14,152 nucleotides of DNA from Myxococcales bacterium (GCA_020430865.1 JAGQIY010001088.1:1-14152); one strand, 5' to 3'; shown: positions 1-7,284, counted from the first letter of the stretch. Notes: generated from the letters alone by a model not told the origin. Program-made: numbers and translations.

Positions 1-785
1 AGCACGATGCGTTCAGCGACCGGGTGACAGTCCTTGCGGATCGTCGTCGGGCGCGGAGCTGGGGACTTTCGCTGCATTTCCAGCAGCGTGTCTCGGTCGC
101 TGGAGCGGAAAGGTAGCTGACCGGTCAGCATCTCGAAGAACAGGATCCCGAGCGCGTAGAGATCTGACTGGGGACCAGCTTGTTCGCCTCTCGCCTGCTC
201 CGGTGACATGTACTCTGGAGTTCCGAAGACCGCGCCCTTCGGCGCGAGTCGCGGATCATGAGCGAGCGCCGCCAGGCCGAAGTCGAGGATCTTGACGAAG
301 TCACGCCGCCCACCACGCGCCGTCAGCAGGATGTTGTCGCTCTTCAGATCGCGGTGGACGACGCCGAGGTCGTGCGCGCGCGCGAGTGCTGCGCCCATCT
401 GCTCGATGATGTCGACGGCGCGCTGAATGGGCATCTGACCTCGGGCGATCTCGGCGCTGAGTGGAGTACCGACGAGGTACTCCATCACCAGGTACAGCTC
501 GCCCTCGTCGGTCTCCCCGATGTCGTGGATGTCGATGATGTGCGCGTGGTCGACGCGGTTCGCTGCGCGGGCTTCCCTGAGCATCCAGGCTCTCAGGTGC
601 GTTTCCCCACGCAAATCTGGACGGATGAGTTTGACCGCGACGACGCGATCGATCAGCACGTGTCGCGCGCGATAGACGATGCCCATCCCGCCTTCGCCAA
701 TCCGCGCCTCGAGGCGATAGCGGCCCGCGATGACTTTGTTGAGGGAGGGGTCGTCCGTTCGGCGCTGAGGTTTGGCCTGTACCAT
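1..785 (-). CDS. Ser/Thr protein kinase, N-terminal part (runs off left edge)
   Basis: Hanks-type Ser/Thr kinase that phosphorylates proteins using ATP; only the first ~261 residues are present and the C-terminus lies beyond the left edge. Visible motifs are the glycine loop IGEGGMG (29-35), the ATP lysine in VVAVK (K52), the alphaC glutamate in REARAANR (E71), the catalytic loop HRDLKSDN (144-151), the metal-binding DFG (168-170) and the activation-segment GTPEYMSPEQARG (188-200). All catalytic residues are present, so it should be active. The start is the ATG at 785, because an in-frame TGA sits three codons upstream. No sensor or membrane region is seen in this part; it would be in the missing C-terminus. 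A 13-bp dyad lies about 42 bp upstream. Kinases of this type are abundant in myxobacteria; substrate unknown. Confidence 0.95.
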   Translation of the reverse strand, partial: MVQAKPQRRTDDPSLNKVIAGRYRLEARIGEGGMGIVYRARHVLIDRVVAVKLIRPDLRGETHLRAWMLREARAANRVDHAHIIDIHDIGETDEGELYLVMEYLVGTPLSAEIARGQMPIQRAVDIIEQMGAALARAHDLGVVHRDLKSDNILLTARGGRRDFVKILDFGLAALAHDPRLAPKGAVFGTPEYMSPEQARGEQAGPQSDLYALGILFFEMLTGQLPFRSSDRDTLLEMQRKSPAPRPTTIRKDCHPVAERIV

Positions 786-826
786 ATACGCTCACTCGCT
801 ACGGCCAGAACGCCGAGCAATGTAAC

Positions 827-839
827 GCAGGTTACCTGC
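827..839. promoter_or_regulatory. Small perfect dyad upstream of the kinase gene
   Basis: GCAGGT-T-ACCTGC is an inverted repeat with 6-bp arms and a 1-bp centre, overlapping a second dyad GTAAC-GCAG-GTTAC (822-835). It lies 42-54 bp upstream of the kinase ATG in a 118-bp gap, a position suitable for an operator. A dyad this short can arise by chance, so a regulatory role is inference only. Confidence 0.25.
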
Positions 840-903
840 CCGGAAGCCCGAAAGGCAAAGCAGGTCGCGCAATTGCTGCAGCTCGTCTGTCCGGGAGGTG
901 ACC

Positions 904-1596
904 TCAGAACGAGTAGTTCAACACCGGAACGCGGACCTCGGTCTGCTGAGCGAGTCCGTATTGCCGCGTCTCCTGCGCGCTGAACACGTCGCGGACCTCG
1001 ACCGCCGGGACGCTGAGGGCGACGTAGCCCTCACCCAATCCGAGCAAGGCGGGTGGGGTCAGCTGGAGCTGGCGCTCCATGCGCTCTCGAGGCGATTCCT
1101 TGGGCTGTCGTCGGGCCTGACGGCGCTCGCGTGTGGGCGCCTTGGAGATCGAGCCCCCTTGCGCCGGATCGGCGACCGGCTCATCCGTGGGGCCGCGATC
1201 CTCGGTGTAGTCTGCGGGCGGCTCGTAGGCAGTGGCACTGAGCACGGCCACCGTCGTGGGGATGGCCAACGCCATGCCTCCAGCCAGGAGATAGAGTGGC
1301 AATTTCGCGCTGCCGCCCTGCTCTGCGAAGTAGCCTGCGACACCGCCGCCAATCCCGCCGGCGAGACCACCCACGGCGTAGGCCCACGGCGGCTTCACAT
1401 CGAGCGCGGCTTCGGTGAGCATCACGGCTTCAGCGCCGAGCAAGGCGCCGCCTGCGATGCCCTTACCGGTGGGAGAGACCTCGTTCGACTGCGCCAGCGC
1501 GCTGCTCGGGTGCGCCAGCCACGCGAGTCCTGCTGCGGTCGCAGCGACGGTCAGTTTGCTGATGGTGCTCCGCACCGAACAAGAACCAAAGCGCAT
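904..1596 (-). CDS. Exported protein of unknown function
   Basis: I do not recognise the family. The 230-residue protein starts with a signal peptide: basic n-region, hydrophobic stretch around residues 15-28, and likely cleavage after SSALA (A35). Next come a glycine/alanine-rich segment (about 45-90), a hydrophobic stretch (about 98-125), a charged Arg/Glu/Pro linker containing TRERRQARRQ, and a C-terminal part ending in VPVLNYSF. A terminal Phe preceded by alternating hydrophobic residues resembles the last strand of outer-membrane barrels, but a full barrel is not evident. The ATG at 1596 was chosen because GGAGGG sits just upstream; ATG 1599 is nearly equivalent, and ATG 1644 would add 16 residues before the signal peptide with no visible ribosome site. 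It is divergent from the LptF/G-like gene, with a 177-bp gap that may hold both promoters. Confidence 0.75.
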   Translation of the reverse strand: MRFGSCSVRSTISKLTVAATAAGLAWLAHPSSALAQSNEVSPTGKGIAGGALLGAEAVMLTEAALDVKPPWAYAVGGLAGGIGGGVAGYFAEQGGSAKLPLYLLAGGMALAIPTTVAVLSATAYEPPADYTEDRGPTDEPVADPAQGGSISKAPTRERRQARRQPKESPRERMERQLQLTPPALLGLGEGYVALSVPAVEVRDVFSAQETRQYGLAQQTEVRVPVLNYSF

Positions 1597-1773
1597 CATC
1601 CCTCCAATGGACCAACGAGCCGAGACTCGAAGGGTCGCTAGCATATCACGCAGGTCTGGACCCGGCGCGAGAAACCCCTTACCTCACTCGGGCAGGAAAA
1701 CAGAGGCCCCGAAATTCGCCCTGCCCAGCCGCGAACACGAGCATTACGCGGTAGAAACGGCCAAACGTCGAAC

Positions 1774-2709
1774 ATGCTGAGCTGGGTCACCTGCAAAGGG
1801 CTGAGAGGGGCGAGCTGGGGACTCGGCCTCGCGACCTGTCTCGGGGTGTTCGCGGCTTGGGTGCGACTGTTGCCCTGGATGTTCGCCTCCGATGTGCCTT
1901 GGCGAGTGATCTGGCCATTTGCTCGGATCTTGCTGGCGTCGGGCTTGGAGCTGGCGCTGTTGATCGGTGCCCCGGTTGGTTCATTGGTTGCCTGGAGCCT
2001 CGCGGCGGAACGAGGCGAGGTGCGAGGCTTGCTCGCGCTGGGGGTCGCTCCGAGCCGACTGCTGGCGCGCAGCCTGCTACCGCTCGGAGGGGTCGCCTTG
2101 CTTGGGGCCGTTGCTGCGAAGCAGCTCAGCGGTCCGGTGCAAGGCGCGCCGGCGCAAGCGCTGTCTCAGTTGATCAGCGCAGCGGAAGCCCACTGCGCCC
2201 AAGACCCGGAGGGCATCGTGGACGTGCCCGTGGCGGGCATGGTCCAAGACTGCTCGTCTGGACGGTCGCTGGGGCGCATACCGGGAGCGCCCCCGGGCTG
2301 GTTCGCGGTCTCGCGCCTCCGCACGCCGACGCCCTCACGGCTGGAGCTGGGCCCGAGCCAGTTCTTGCTTCAAGGTAGGCGCCCTGGTCACTGGCTGCGA
2401 CTGGACGTGGGCAGGGCTCGTGTCCGAGGCTTCGTCGCGCCTCCCGCTGCCGGTCGGAGCTGGCTCCGTGCACTAGCCGTGGCGCTCGCGGTGTGTTGCC
2501 TCGGGGGTCTGTCATACCCCTTGTTGCGGCAGGGGTCGCCGACGCGCTCGTTGGTGTTCTGCGTGGTCGGGGCGGTCGGCGCGGTGCTGGTCCTCGAGCA
2601 GCTCGATCGCCTGGCGGTGCCGAGCGGCGCTTACGGCCTGCTCAGCGTACCCCCCTTGATCTGCTGGGGCCTGGCGACGCTGCTCGCGCGTCCACGCCTA
2701 GCCCAGTGA
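1774..2709 (+). CDS. Compact LptF/LptG-like (YjgP/YjgQ) permease
   Basis: Probable inner-membrane permease related to LptF/LptG, the membrane partners of the LptB ATPase that extract lipopolysaccharide for transport to the outer membrane. The topology is 3+3: membrane segments near 11-33, 45-75 and 99-116, a periplasmic stretch of ~110 residues, then segments near 230-251, 259-277 and 286-305. After segment 2 comes [19 protein letters not shown] (79-97), which matches the LptF/G cytoplasmic coupling helix (pattern E..ALRA.GVSP.RLL) that contacts LptB. At 311 residues it is shorter than usual family members (~350-400), mostly because the periplasmic domain is reduced. Only one such gene is present here, whereas the canonical system uses an F/G pair. 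The ribosome site before ATG 1774 is weak, so the start is moderately sure. tatA follows after 79 bp. The family call rests on topology and the coupling helix, not overall identity. Confidence 0.7.
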   Translation: MLSWVTCKGLRGASWGLGLATCLGVFAAWVRLLPWMFASDVPWRVIWPFARILLASGLELALLIGAPVGSLVAWSLAAERGEVRGLLALGVAPSRLLARSLLPLGGVALLGAVAAKQLSGPVQGAPAQALSQLISAAEAHCAQDPEGIVDVPVAGMVQDCSSGRSLGRIPGAPPGWFAVSRLRTPTPSRLELGPSQFLLQGRRPGHWLRLDVGRARVRGFVAPPAAGRSWLRALAVALAVCCLGGLSYPLLRQGSPTRSLVFCVVGAVGAVLVLEQLDRLAVPSGAYGLLSVPPLICWGLATLLARPRLAQ

Positions 2710-2739
2710 TTGCTCGACTCGCAGCGTGGTGATAGGGAA

Positions 2740-2777
2740 CAGCTCCCGAGAGCTGAGCCGCCTAGGAACCAGGCGGC
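2740..2777 (+). promoter_or_regulatory. Two tandem hairpins abutting the tatA ribosome binding site
   Basis: Hairpin 1 is CAGCTC-CCGA-GAGCTG (2740-2755, 6-bp stem, 4-nt loop). One base later hairpin 2 is GCCGCCT-AGGAACC-AGGCGGC (2757-2777, 7-bp stem). The tatA ribosome site AGGGAG (2778-2783) starts immediately after hairpin 2, five bases before the ATG. The element lies 30 bp past the stop of the LptF/G-like gene. It could slow ribosome loading on tatA, protect the processed mRNA end, or attenuate readthrough; there is no U-tract, so an ordinary intrinsic terminator is unlikely. The stems are seen directly; the function is inference. Confidence 0.45.
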
Positions 2778-2788
2778 AGGGAGAAGTC

Positions 2789-3028
2789 ATGAGTGTTGGC
2801 CCCTGGCAAATCGTAATGATCGCGCTCGTCGTGTTGGTGCTGTTCGGCGCCAGCCGGCTTGGCGACATCGGCAAGGGCCTTGGCGAAGGCATCCGAAACT
2901 TCAAGAAGGGGATTTCGGGTGAGGACGAGGACGAAGAGTCGTCCAAGGAGCCCAAGGAGCCCAAGCAGCTCACTGCCGGAAACGGGAGCAAGAGCAAAGC
3001 GGAGAGCACGCAAGAGGAGAAGGGCTGA
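2789..3028 (+). CDS. tatA: Sec-independent protein translocase subunit TatA
   Basis: Small pore-forming component of the twin-arginine translocase, which exports folded proteins across the inner membrane. The 79-residue protein has the family order: a short periplasmic N-terminus with a polar residue in the membrane helix entry (Q7; E. coli TatA has Q8), one transmembrane helix (7-20), the FG hinge (F19-G20), the amphipathic helix [20 protein letters not shown] (23-42), and a hydrophilic, low-complexity tail rich in Glu, Lys and Ser with a KEPKEPK duplication. The ATG at 2789 has a clear ribosome site (AGGGAG, spacing 5), and an earlier in-frame GTG at 2726 would put a charged extension before the helix. 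The aminotransferase begins 2 bp after the stop, so the two are almost certainly co-transcribed. No tatC or tatB is in the window. TatE is an indistinguishable paralogue name. Confidence 0.95.
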   Translation: MSVGPWQIVMIALVVLVLFGASRLGDIGKGLGEGIRNFKKGISGEDEDEESSKEPKEPKQLTAGNGSKSKAESTQEEKG

Positions 3029-3030
3029 GC

Positions 3031-4233
3031 GTGGCACGGGGGGTTGCCGCGCGGCTCGATCGAGTTCCCGCGTCGGCCACGCTTGCCATGAACGCTCGCG
3101 TCGACGAGCTGCGTGCCGCCGGCCAGCGGGTGCTGGATTTCGGGGTGGGTGAGGCGGACTTCGAGCCGCCGGCGGCGGTCCTGGAGGCCGCGCGAGACGC
3201 CTTGCACCGCGCGAACCACTACGCGCCCGTAGCGGGAACGGACGAGCTCAGGAGCGCCATCGCCGCCGCGTGCAAACGCGATCGGGCGTTTGCCGCCGAC
3301 GCGTCGCAGGTCGTGGTGTCGTTCGGCGCCAAACAGGCGCTGTTCAACAGCCTGCTGATGCTGCTCGACCCGGGCGACGAAGTGCTGGTGCCGGCGCCGT
3401 ACTGGGTGAGCCACCCTGCCCAGGTGGAGCTGCTCGGGGGCAGCCCCAAGCTGATTCATGCGCGCAAGGAAGACGGCTGGAAAATCCGCCCGGAAATGCT
3501 CGAGCGAGCCCTCACGCCGCGAACCAAGGCGCTCATACTCTGCTCCCCTGCCAACCCGACGGGGGCCACCTACACGGCCGAGGAGCTCCGCGCGCTGGCC
3601 GAGGTGCTCGAGGGGCATGACTGCTACGTGCTGTCTGCCGAGGGCTACCAAGCGTTCACCTACGGTCGGCCTCATGCGTCCATCATCAACGCCTCGCCAG
3701 CGCTGGCGGAGCGAACCTTGATCATCGACGGCGTGAGCAAGACCTATGCGCTCGCGGGCTGGCGGGTGGGCTGGACAATCGCGCCGCGGCGTCTCGCTCG
3801 CGCGATGGAGAAGATCCAGAGCCAGTCGACGTCCGGCGTCAGCGTGGTGGCTCAGGCCGTCGCCGCATCCGCACTGACCGGCTCCCAGCACGTCGTCGAG
3901 TCGGCGCGAACGAGCTTCGAACGAACCCGCAGAGAGCTGGCCGAAGGCTTGAATGCCATCGACGGCATCAGCTGTGACGTGCCGGAAGGCGGGATCTACG
4001 TGCTGCCCGACGTGAGTGGACTCTACGGAATCATGCACCAGGGCCGCGAGTTGGCCTCGGCGCGGGACGTGGCGCTCTGGTTGCTCGACAAGGCGCTCGT
4101 CGTCTGCATCGACGGCGACGCGTTCGGGGCCCCGAACCACGTGCGCTTCACGCTCACAACTGATTCCTCGCGGATAGAGCTGGCGCTGGCCGCCGTGCGC
4201 GCCGCGGTGGCAGGGGCACGGCGCGACCCGTAG
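3031..4233 (+). CDS. Class I/II aminotransferase with Asp-to-Ala at the PLP pyridine site
   Basis: PLP enzyme of fold type I, closest in pattern to subgroup Ib aspartate aminotransferases (amino acid plus 2-oxo acid exchange). Motifs over 400 residues: FGVGEADF (about 38-45), SFGAKQALFN, PYWVSHP, SPANPTG with N175, the Schiff-base lysine K237 in VSKTYALAGWRVGW, phosphate-binding R245, and the carboxylate-binding arginine R372 in HVRFTL. The segment that should read SDEIY reads SAEGY (202-206). Y206 is kept, but the Asp that pairs with the pyridine nitrogen is Ala203 (GCC at 3637-3639), and Ile is Gly205. Loss of this Asp normally cripples transamination, so substrate and even activity are uncertain. 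Start is GTG 3031, 2 bp after the tatA stop, with AGGAG and AAGGG upstream inside tatA. It ends 10 bp from the convergent DUF423 gene. Confidence 0.93.
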   Translation: MARGVAARLDRVPASATLAMNARVDELRAAGQRVLDFGVGEADFEPPAAVLEAARDALHRANHYAPVAGTDELRSAIAAACKRDRAFAADASQVVVSFGAKQALFNSLLMLLDPGDEVLVPAPYWVSHPAQVELLGGSPKLIHARKEDGWKIRPEMLERALTPRTKALILCSPANPTGATYTAEELRALAEVLEGHDCYVLSAEGYQAFTYGRPHASIINASPALAERTLIIDGVSKTYALAGWRVGWTIAPRRLARAMEKIQSQSTSGVSVVAQAVAASALTGSQHVVESARTSFERTRRELAEGLNAIDGISCDVPEGGIYVLPDVSGLYGIMHQGRELASARDVALWLLDKALVVCIDGDAFGAPNHVRFTLTTDSSRIELALAAVRAAVAGARRDP

Positions 4234-4243
4234 CGGGCGCCGA

Positions 4244-4594
4244 CTACCTCAACCAGAGCAGACCGAGCCAGCCCGCGAGGAAGGCGAGCCCGCCGAACGG
4301 GGTGATGATGCCGAGCTTGGTCACGCCGCTCAGCGCCATCGCGTAGAGCGATCCCGAGAACAAGACGATGCCTGCGGTCCAGCAGCCCGCCGGGAAGTGG
4401 ATCGAGGCCGCAGTGCTACGTCCATAGAGCGCCAGCGCGAGCAACGCTGCGGCGTGGACGAGGTGGTAGTGAGCTCCCGTCTGATAGGCTTCGAGCAGGG
4501 TCGGGGCGACCCGGTTGCGCAATCCATGAGCGCCGAACGCTCCCGCGGCGACAGCCAAAAAGCCGAGGATTCCTGAGAGTCTTAGCCAATTCAT
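4244..4594 (-). CDS. DUF423 family small membrane protein
   Basis: Inner-membrane protein of 116 residues with about four hydrophobic helices. It carries the DUF423 (YwdK/YgdD-like) signatures: GAFGAHGL (18-25), YQTGAHYHLVHA, and a C-terminal half with FSGSLYAMALSG followed by the LGIITPFGG and GWLGLLWL segments. Length is as expected for the family; its biochemical function is not established. The ATG at 4594 was chosen because it begins right at the first membrane helix; a longer in-frame reading from 4861 would overlap the divergent ctaB start. The gene is convergent with the aminotransferase (10-bp gap, no room for a separate terminator) and divergent from ctaB. Confidence 0.9.
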   Translation of the reverse strand: MNWLRLSGILGFLAVAAGAFGAHGLRNRVAPTLLEAYQTGAHYHLVHAAALLALALYGRSTAASIHFPAGCWTAGIVLFSGSLYAMALSGVTKLGIITPFGGLAFLAGWLGLLWLR

Positions 4595-4619
4595 CGGAGG
4601 CACCCGTGCGACATCGCGA

Positions 4620-4649
4620 CCCTGGCCAGTGCGCCAGGGCTGGAGTATA
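4620..4649 (-). promoter_or_regulatory. Possible -10 box and leader hairpin for the DUF423 gene
   Basis: On the minus strand, TATACT (4649-4644) is one mismatch from a sigma-70 -10 box, and a perfect 7-bp hairpin CCCTGGC-CAGTGC-GCCAGGG (4639-4620) would lie at the start of the transcript, 26 bp before the ATG at 4594. No convincing -35 box is visible, so the promoter call is weak; the hairpin itself is clear. The gap 4595-4770 is shared with the divergent ctaB gene, for which I see no distinct promoter. Confidence 0.3.
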
Positions 4650-4770
4650 GACACGCCCGAGTCGCGCACATCTAGCGCGACGACAAGTCGCGCCACCGAG
4701 GCGCGATCCGCGCACCTACCGCGCCCTGAGTCGGCGCGTGTCCCGATCTTTACCGCGTCTTCCGAGCCCG

Positions 4771-5760
4771 ATGCGAGCGCCCACGACTGCGACCCTGAAC
4801 CAGCTCCGCGAAGCGTCCGCGCCTCCCGCGGCGAGCGTGGAGATCCGTCTAGCGGACCCATCCCTCGTGGATGTCAGCGGGGCGGAGCGCCTCACGCTGC
4901 TGAAGGCGCTGGTCGAGCTCACGAAGCCGGGAGTGACTCGACTGGTGATGGTCACCGCCGTGTGTGGCGCGCTGGCGGCTCCGGGGGAGATCGCGTGGCT
5001 GAAGCTGGTGCTCGCGCTCGTCGGCACCGTGCTCGTCGTAGCTTCGGCGAACGCCCTCAACATGTTCCTCGAGCGGGACGTGGACGCGAAGATGACGCGC
5101 ACCGCGACTCGACCGCTGCCGAGCGGCCGGATCTCCTCTGAGCTCGCGTTTCGCTTCGGTCTCGCCCTGGCGGCGGTCGGACTGCCGCTGCTCACCTTCG
5201 CCGTCAATCCGGCGAGCGGGCTGCTCGCTGCGCTCGAGCTGGCGGGCTACGCCGAGATCTACACTCCCCTCAAGCGCGCCAGCGACTTCGCGTTGCATGT
5301 GGGCGCCGTCCCCGGCGCCATCCCACCGGTCATCGGCTACGCTGCAGTGACAGGTTCCGTCGGGAAAGAGGCGCTGCTGTTGTTCGCCATCTTGTTGGTG
5401 TGGCAGCTGCCCCATTTCGCGGCCATCACCATCTTTCGACGGGCCGAGTATCAGCGGGCGGGGTTGCGGGTGATCGCCGTGCAGAGAGGCGTGAAGGGCG
5501 CCAAGCGCTTCATCGTCTTCCACTCGCTCGTGCTGCTCCTGGTGAGCCTGCTTCCAACGGTGCTCGGAGTCGCCGGCTGGTCCTACTTCGTGATCGCGGC
5601 GGTTGCTGGGCTCGCGTTCCTGGCGCTGGGGCTTCACGGGGCGGGTTGCCTTGGGCGTCGGTCCATGGACGACGACCGCTGGGCCAAGGTCCTGTTCTTC
5701 TCCTCCATGCCCTACCTCGTGGTGCTCTACGCAGCGCTCGTGATCAGCATCAGCGCTTGA
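4771..5760 (+). CDS. ctaB: Protoheme IX farnesyltransferase (haem O synthase)
   Basis: Polytopic UbiA-family prenyltransferase that attaches farnesyl to haem b to give haem O, the precursor of haem A and cofactor of haem-copper oxidases. Numbering is from the ATG at 4771 (329 residues). The prenyl-diphosphate/Mg motif is NMFLERDVDAKMTRTATRPL (97-116). The second conserved region is YTPLKRASDFALHVG followed by AVPGAIPPVIGY (164-190), and a third is WQLPHF. Small deviations: the first acidic residue of the motif is Glu101, and Ala174 stands where Asn is common before GAxPGAxPP. A GTG at 4738 would add 11 residues; neither start has a strong ribosome site. An N-terminal extension of about 40 residues precedes the first helix region. 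The cytochrome lipoprotein gene follows after 8 bp. No oxidase subunit genes are in the window. Confidence 0.93.
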   Translation: MRAPTTATLNQLREASAPPAASVEIRLADPSLVDVSGAERLTLLKALVELTKPGVTRLVMVTAVCGALAAPGEIAWLKLVLALVGTVLVVASANALNMFLERDVDAKMTRTATRPLPSGRISSELAFRFGLALAAVGLPLLTFAVNPASGLLAALELAGYAEIYTPLKRASDFALHVGAVPGAIPPVIGYAAVTGSVGKEALLLFAILLVWQLPHFAAITIFRRAEYQRAGLRVIAVQRGVKGAKRFIVFHSLVLLLVSLLPTVLGVAGWSYFVIAAVAGLAFLALGLHGAGCLGRRSMDDDRWAKVLFFSSMPYLVVLYAALVISISA

Positions 5761-5768
5761 GGTTGGGG

Positions 5769-6152
5769 GTGAGCAAGCGGATCGTGGCCGAGCGACGAAG
5801 GGCGCCGCGAGTGCGCCTCCTTGCCTGCTGCCTGGGGCTCGGCCTCGCCTCGTTGCCGGCGCTCGGCGGCTGCCGACACAAGAACAAGACCGCCCTTGAA
5901 CATGGACAGGGCATTTTCATTCGCACCTGCGCGGGGTGTCATGGAACAGACGGGCGCGGGGGAACCACGCGCACGGGCTTCGCGATACCGCCGAAGGACC
6001 TGACGGACCCTGAGCTGCACGCGCGGCTTGGACGCAGCGGAATCAAGCACACCATCGAAGCCGGGAACGGCGACATGCCTGCGTTCGGTGCGCTGATGGA
6101 GCCAGCCGACATCGACGCAGTCGTGCTCTATGTCGAGAGCCTCAAGCGTTGA
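5769..6152 (+). CDS. Monohaem c-type cytochrome lipoprotein
   Basis: Class I c-type cytochrome of 127 residues, exported and probably lipid-anchored, acting as a periplasmic electron carrier. The N-terminus is basic (RRRAPRVR), then hydrophobic (17-32), ending in a lipobox-like LGGC with Cys35 as lipidation site. The haem site is CAGCH (54-58). The distal ligand is probably Met103 in GNGDMPAFG, and the following helix DIDAVVLYVESL is typical of the Cytochrome_CBB3 family. The GTG at 5769 was chosen because GAGG (5759-5762, overlapping the ctaB stop) is well spaced before it and gives a complete signal peptide. It is co-oriented with ctaB (8-bp gap), suggesting a role near a terminal oxidase. 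Its last 11 bases overlap the end of the convergent membrane-protein gene. Confidence 0.9.
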   Translation: MSKRIVAERRRAPRVRLLACCLGLGLASLPALGGCRHKNKTALEHGQGIFIRTCAGCHGTDGRGGTTRTGFAIPPKDLTDPELHARLGRSGIKHTIEAGNGDMPAFGALMEPADIDAVVLYVESLKR

Positions 6153-7284
6153 GCCGGGCGTTTCCCTCGCCTGAGTTCAGGCGGAGCTCGCTCTGAACAT
6201 CTCCGTGGGGAACCGAAGCGAGGGGAGCGAGCAGCGCCGCCAGCAGCAGGCTCAGCGCGCACAGGGGGATGTCGGTGGACCCCCTGGCGAGGAGCGCCAG
6301 GGCGATCACCACCGCGGACAAACGCCGCTCAGTCGGCTGGAGGAGGACGCCGCCTGCGAGCACGAAGGCCATCACCTCGAGGCCGGCGCGCACCATCTGA
6401 GGCACCAGCGGCGCGGGGTGCTGCGTGAGTTCCGTCAGCGCTCGATCTGCGAGGACCGAGAACAGGCTCGCGTCAGGCGCCGAGCCGGAGGCGGCAGCGC
6501 CGACGAGCAGCACGGCTAGCAGCGTGGCGACCCCCAGCACGATCGCGCCGCTCCTCGGCCTGGGGATCCAGAGCCACAGCACGCAGAGCACCAGCGCGGC
6601 GACGTCGAAGAGCAAACCCAAGGTCGCGACCCAGCGAGCCACTCCGAACAGTGAGACCAGGGCGTTCTCGGAGGCGTAGAGCGCCAGAGCTCGAGCCACC
6701 GTGTGCGCGAGCGCGCTCGAGCCCGCGGCCACGAGAACCAGCGCCGCTCCTCGAGAGCGCGGGCTCCGAGTGGTCGGTAACCCAGACCAGAGCGCCATCA
6801 AGCTCGTGACCAAGGCTACGACGAGTACAGAATCCGCGCGGATACGTTGGCGATGCGCCGTCATCACCACGGTCAGGGTCCCGGCGCCGAAGATCGCCAT
6901 CAGCAGGCGATACAAGATGCCCAGGCCGTTCTGGCGCAGGGTCGTCAGCAACAGCACCACGACGGTGACCGTCCCGACGAGCAGGGCGGCCTGGCTCAGC
7001 ACCGCACCGAGCCGGTCGCCCCAGGTGATCCAGCGCTCGAAGCCGGCTCTAGCTCCGGGCAGGGCGGGGGCGAGCGCGCGCCCAAAGATGCTCGCGAGCA
7101 GCAGCAACCAGGCGACCGCGAGCGCCATCGGCAGGGCGGGAGGAGCCGTCAGACCACTGAGGGAGTCGGCGCGTGCAACGGGCCTCTGTGCGTGGCCAAT
7201 GACTTCCGGCTGAGGGGCGCGAGGCGCCTCGGGCGCCGCGTCGCCGTCGGACGCGGTCTCGTCGGATTCTCCCGGAGCAGTCAC
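6142..7284 (-). CDS. Polytopic membrane protein of unknown function
   Basis: I do not recognise the family. The 380-residue protein has a soluble, acidic/proline-rich N-terminus (about 1-45, many Asp, Glu, Ala, Pro), then roughly nine to ten hydrophobic helices between about 50 and 360, and a short polar C-terminus (SELRLNSGEGNARLNA). No transporter, enzyme or metal-binding motif is apparent; a short polar patch ARGSTDIPLC lies between the last hydrophobic stretches. The start is a GTG at 7284 with no clear ribosome site, so the first residues are uncertain. It follows the TonB-like gene on the same strand across a 118-bp gap that begins with a GC-rich hairpin. The 3' end overlaps the cytochrome gene tail-to-tail by 11 bp. 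Confidence 0.8.
   Translation of the reverse strand: MTAPGESDETASDGDAAPEAPRAPQPEVIGHAQRPVARADSLSGLTAPPALPMALAVAWLLLLASIFGRALAPALPGARAGFERWITWGDRLGAVLSQAALLVGTVTVVVLLLTTLRQNGLGILYRLLMAIFGAGTLTVVMTAHRQRIRADSVLVVALVTSLMALWSGLPTTRSPRSRGAALVLVAAGSSALAHTVARALALYASENALVSLFGVARWVATLGLLFDVAALVLCVLWLWIPRPRSGAIVLGVATLLAVLLVGAAASGSAPDASLFSVLADRALTELTQHPAPLVPQMVRAGLEVMAFVLAGGVLLQPTERRLSAVVIALALLARGSTDIPLCALSLLLAALLAPLASVPHGDVQSELRLNSGEGNARLNA

Noticed and set aside
258..983. 241-codon plus-strand frame opposite the kinase gene
   Set aside because: It overlaps the kinase catalytic core, whose motifs are complete on the minus strand; the frame has Asp/Val-rich shadow composition.
2698..4140. 480-codon minus-strand frame across tatA and the aminotransferase
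   Set aside because: It covers two well-supported plus-strand genes and shows His/Arg-rich shadow composition with no domain.
4849..5637. 262-codon minus-strand frame opposite ctaB
   Set aside because: Gln/Glu/Arg/His-rich shadow of a membrane protein gene; ctaB motifs are unambiguous on the plus strand.
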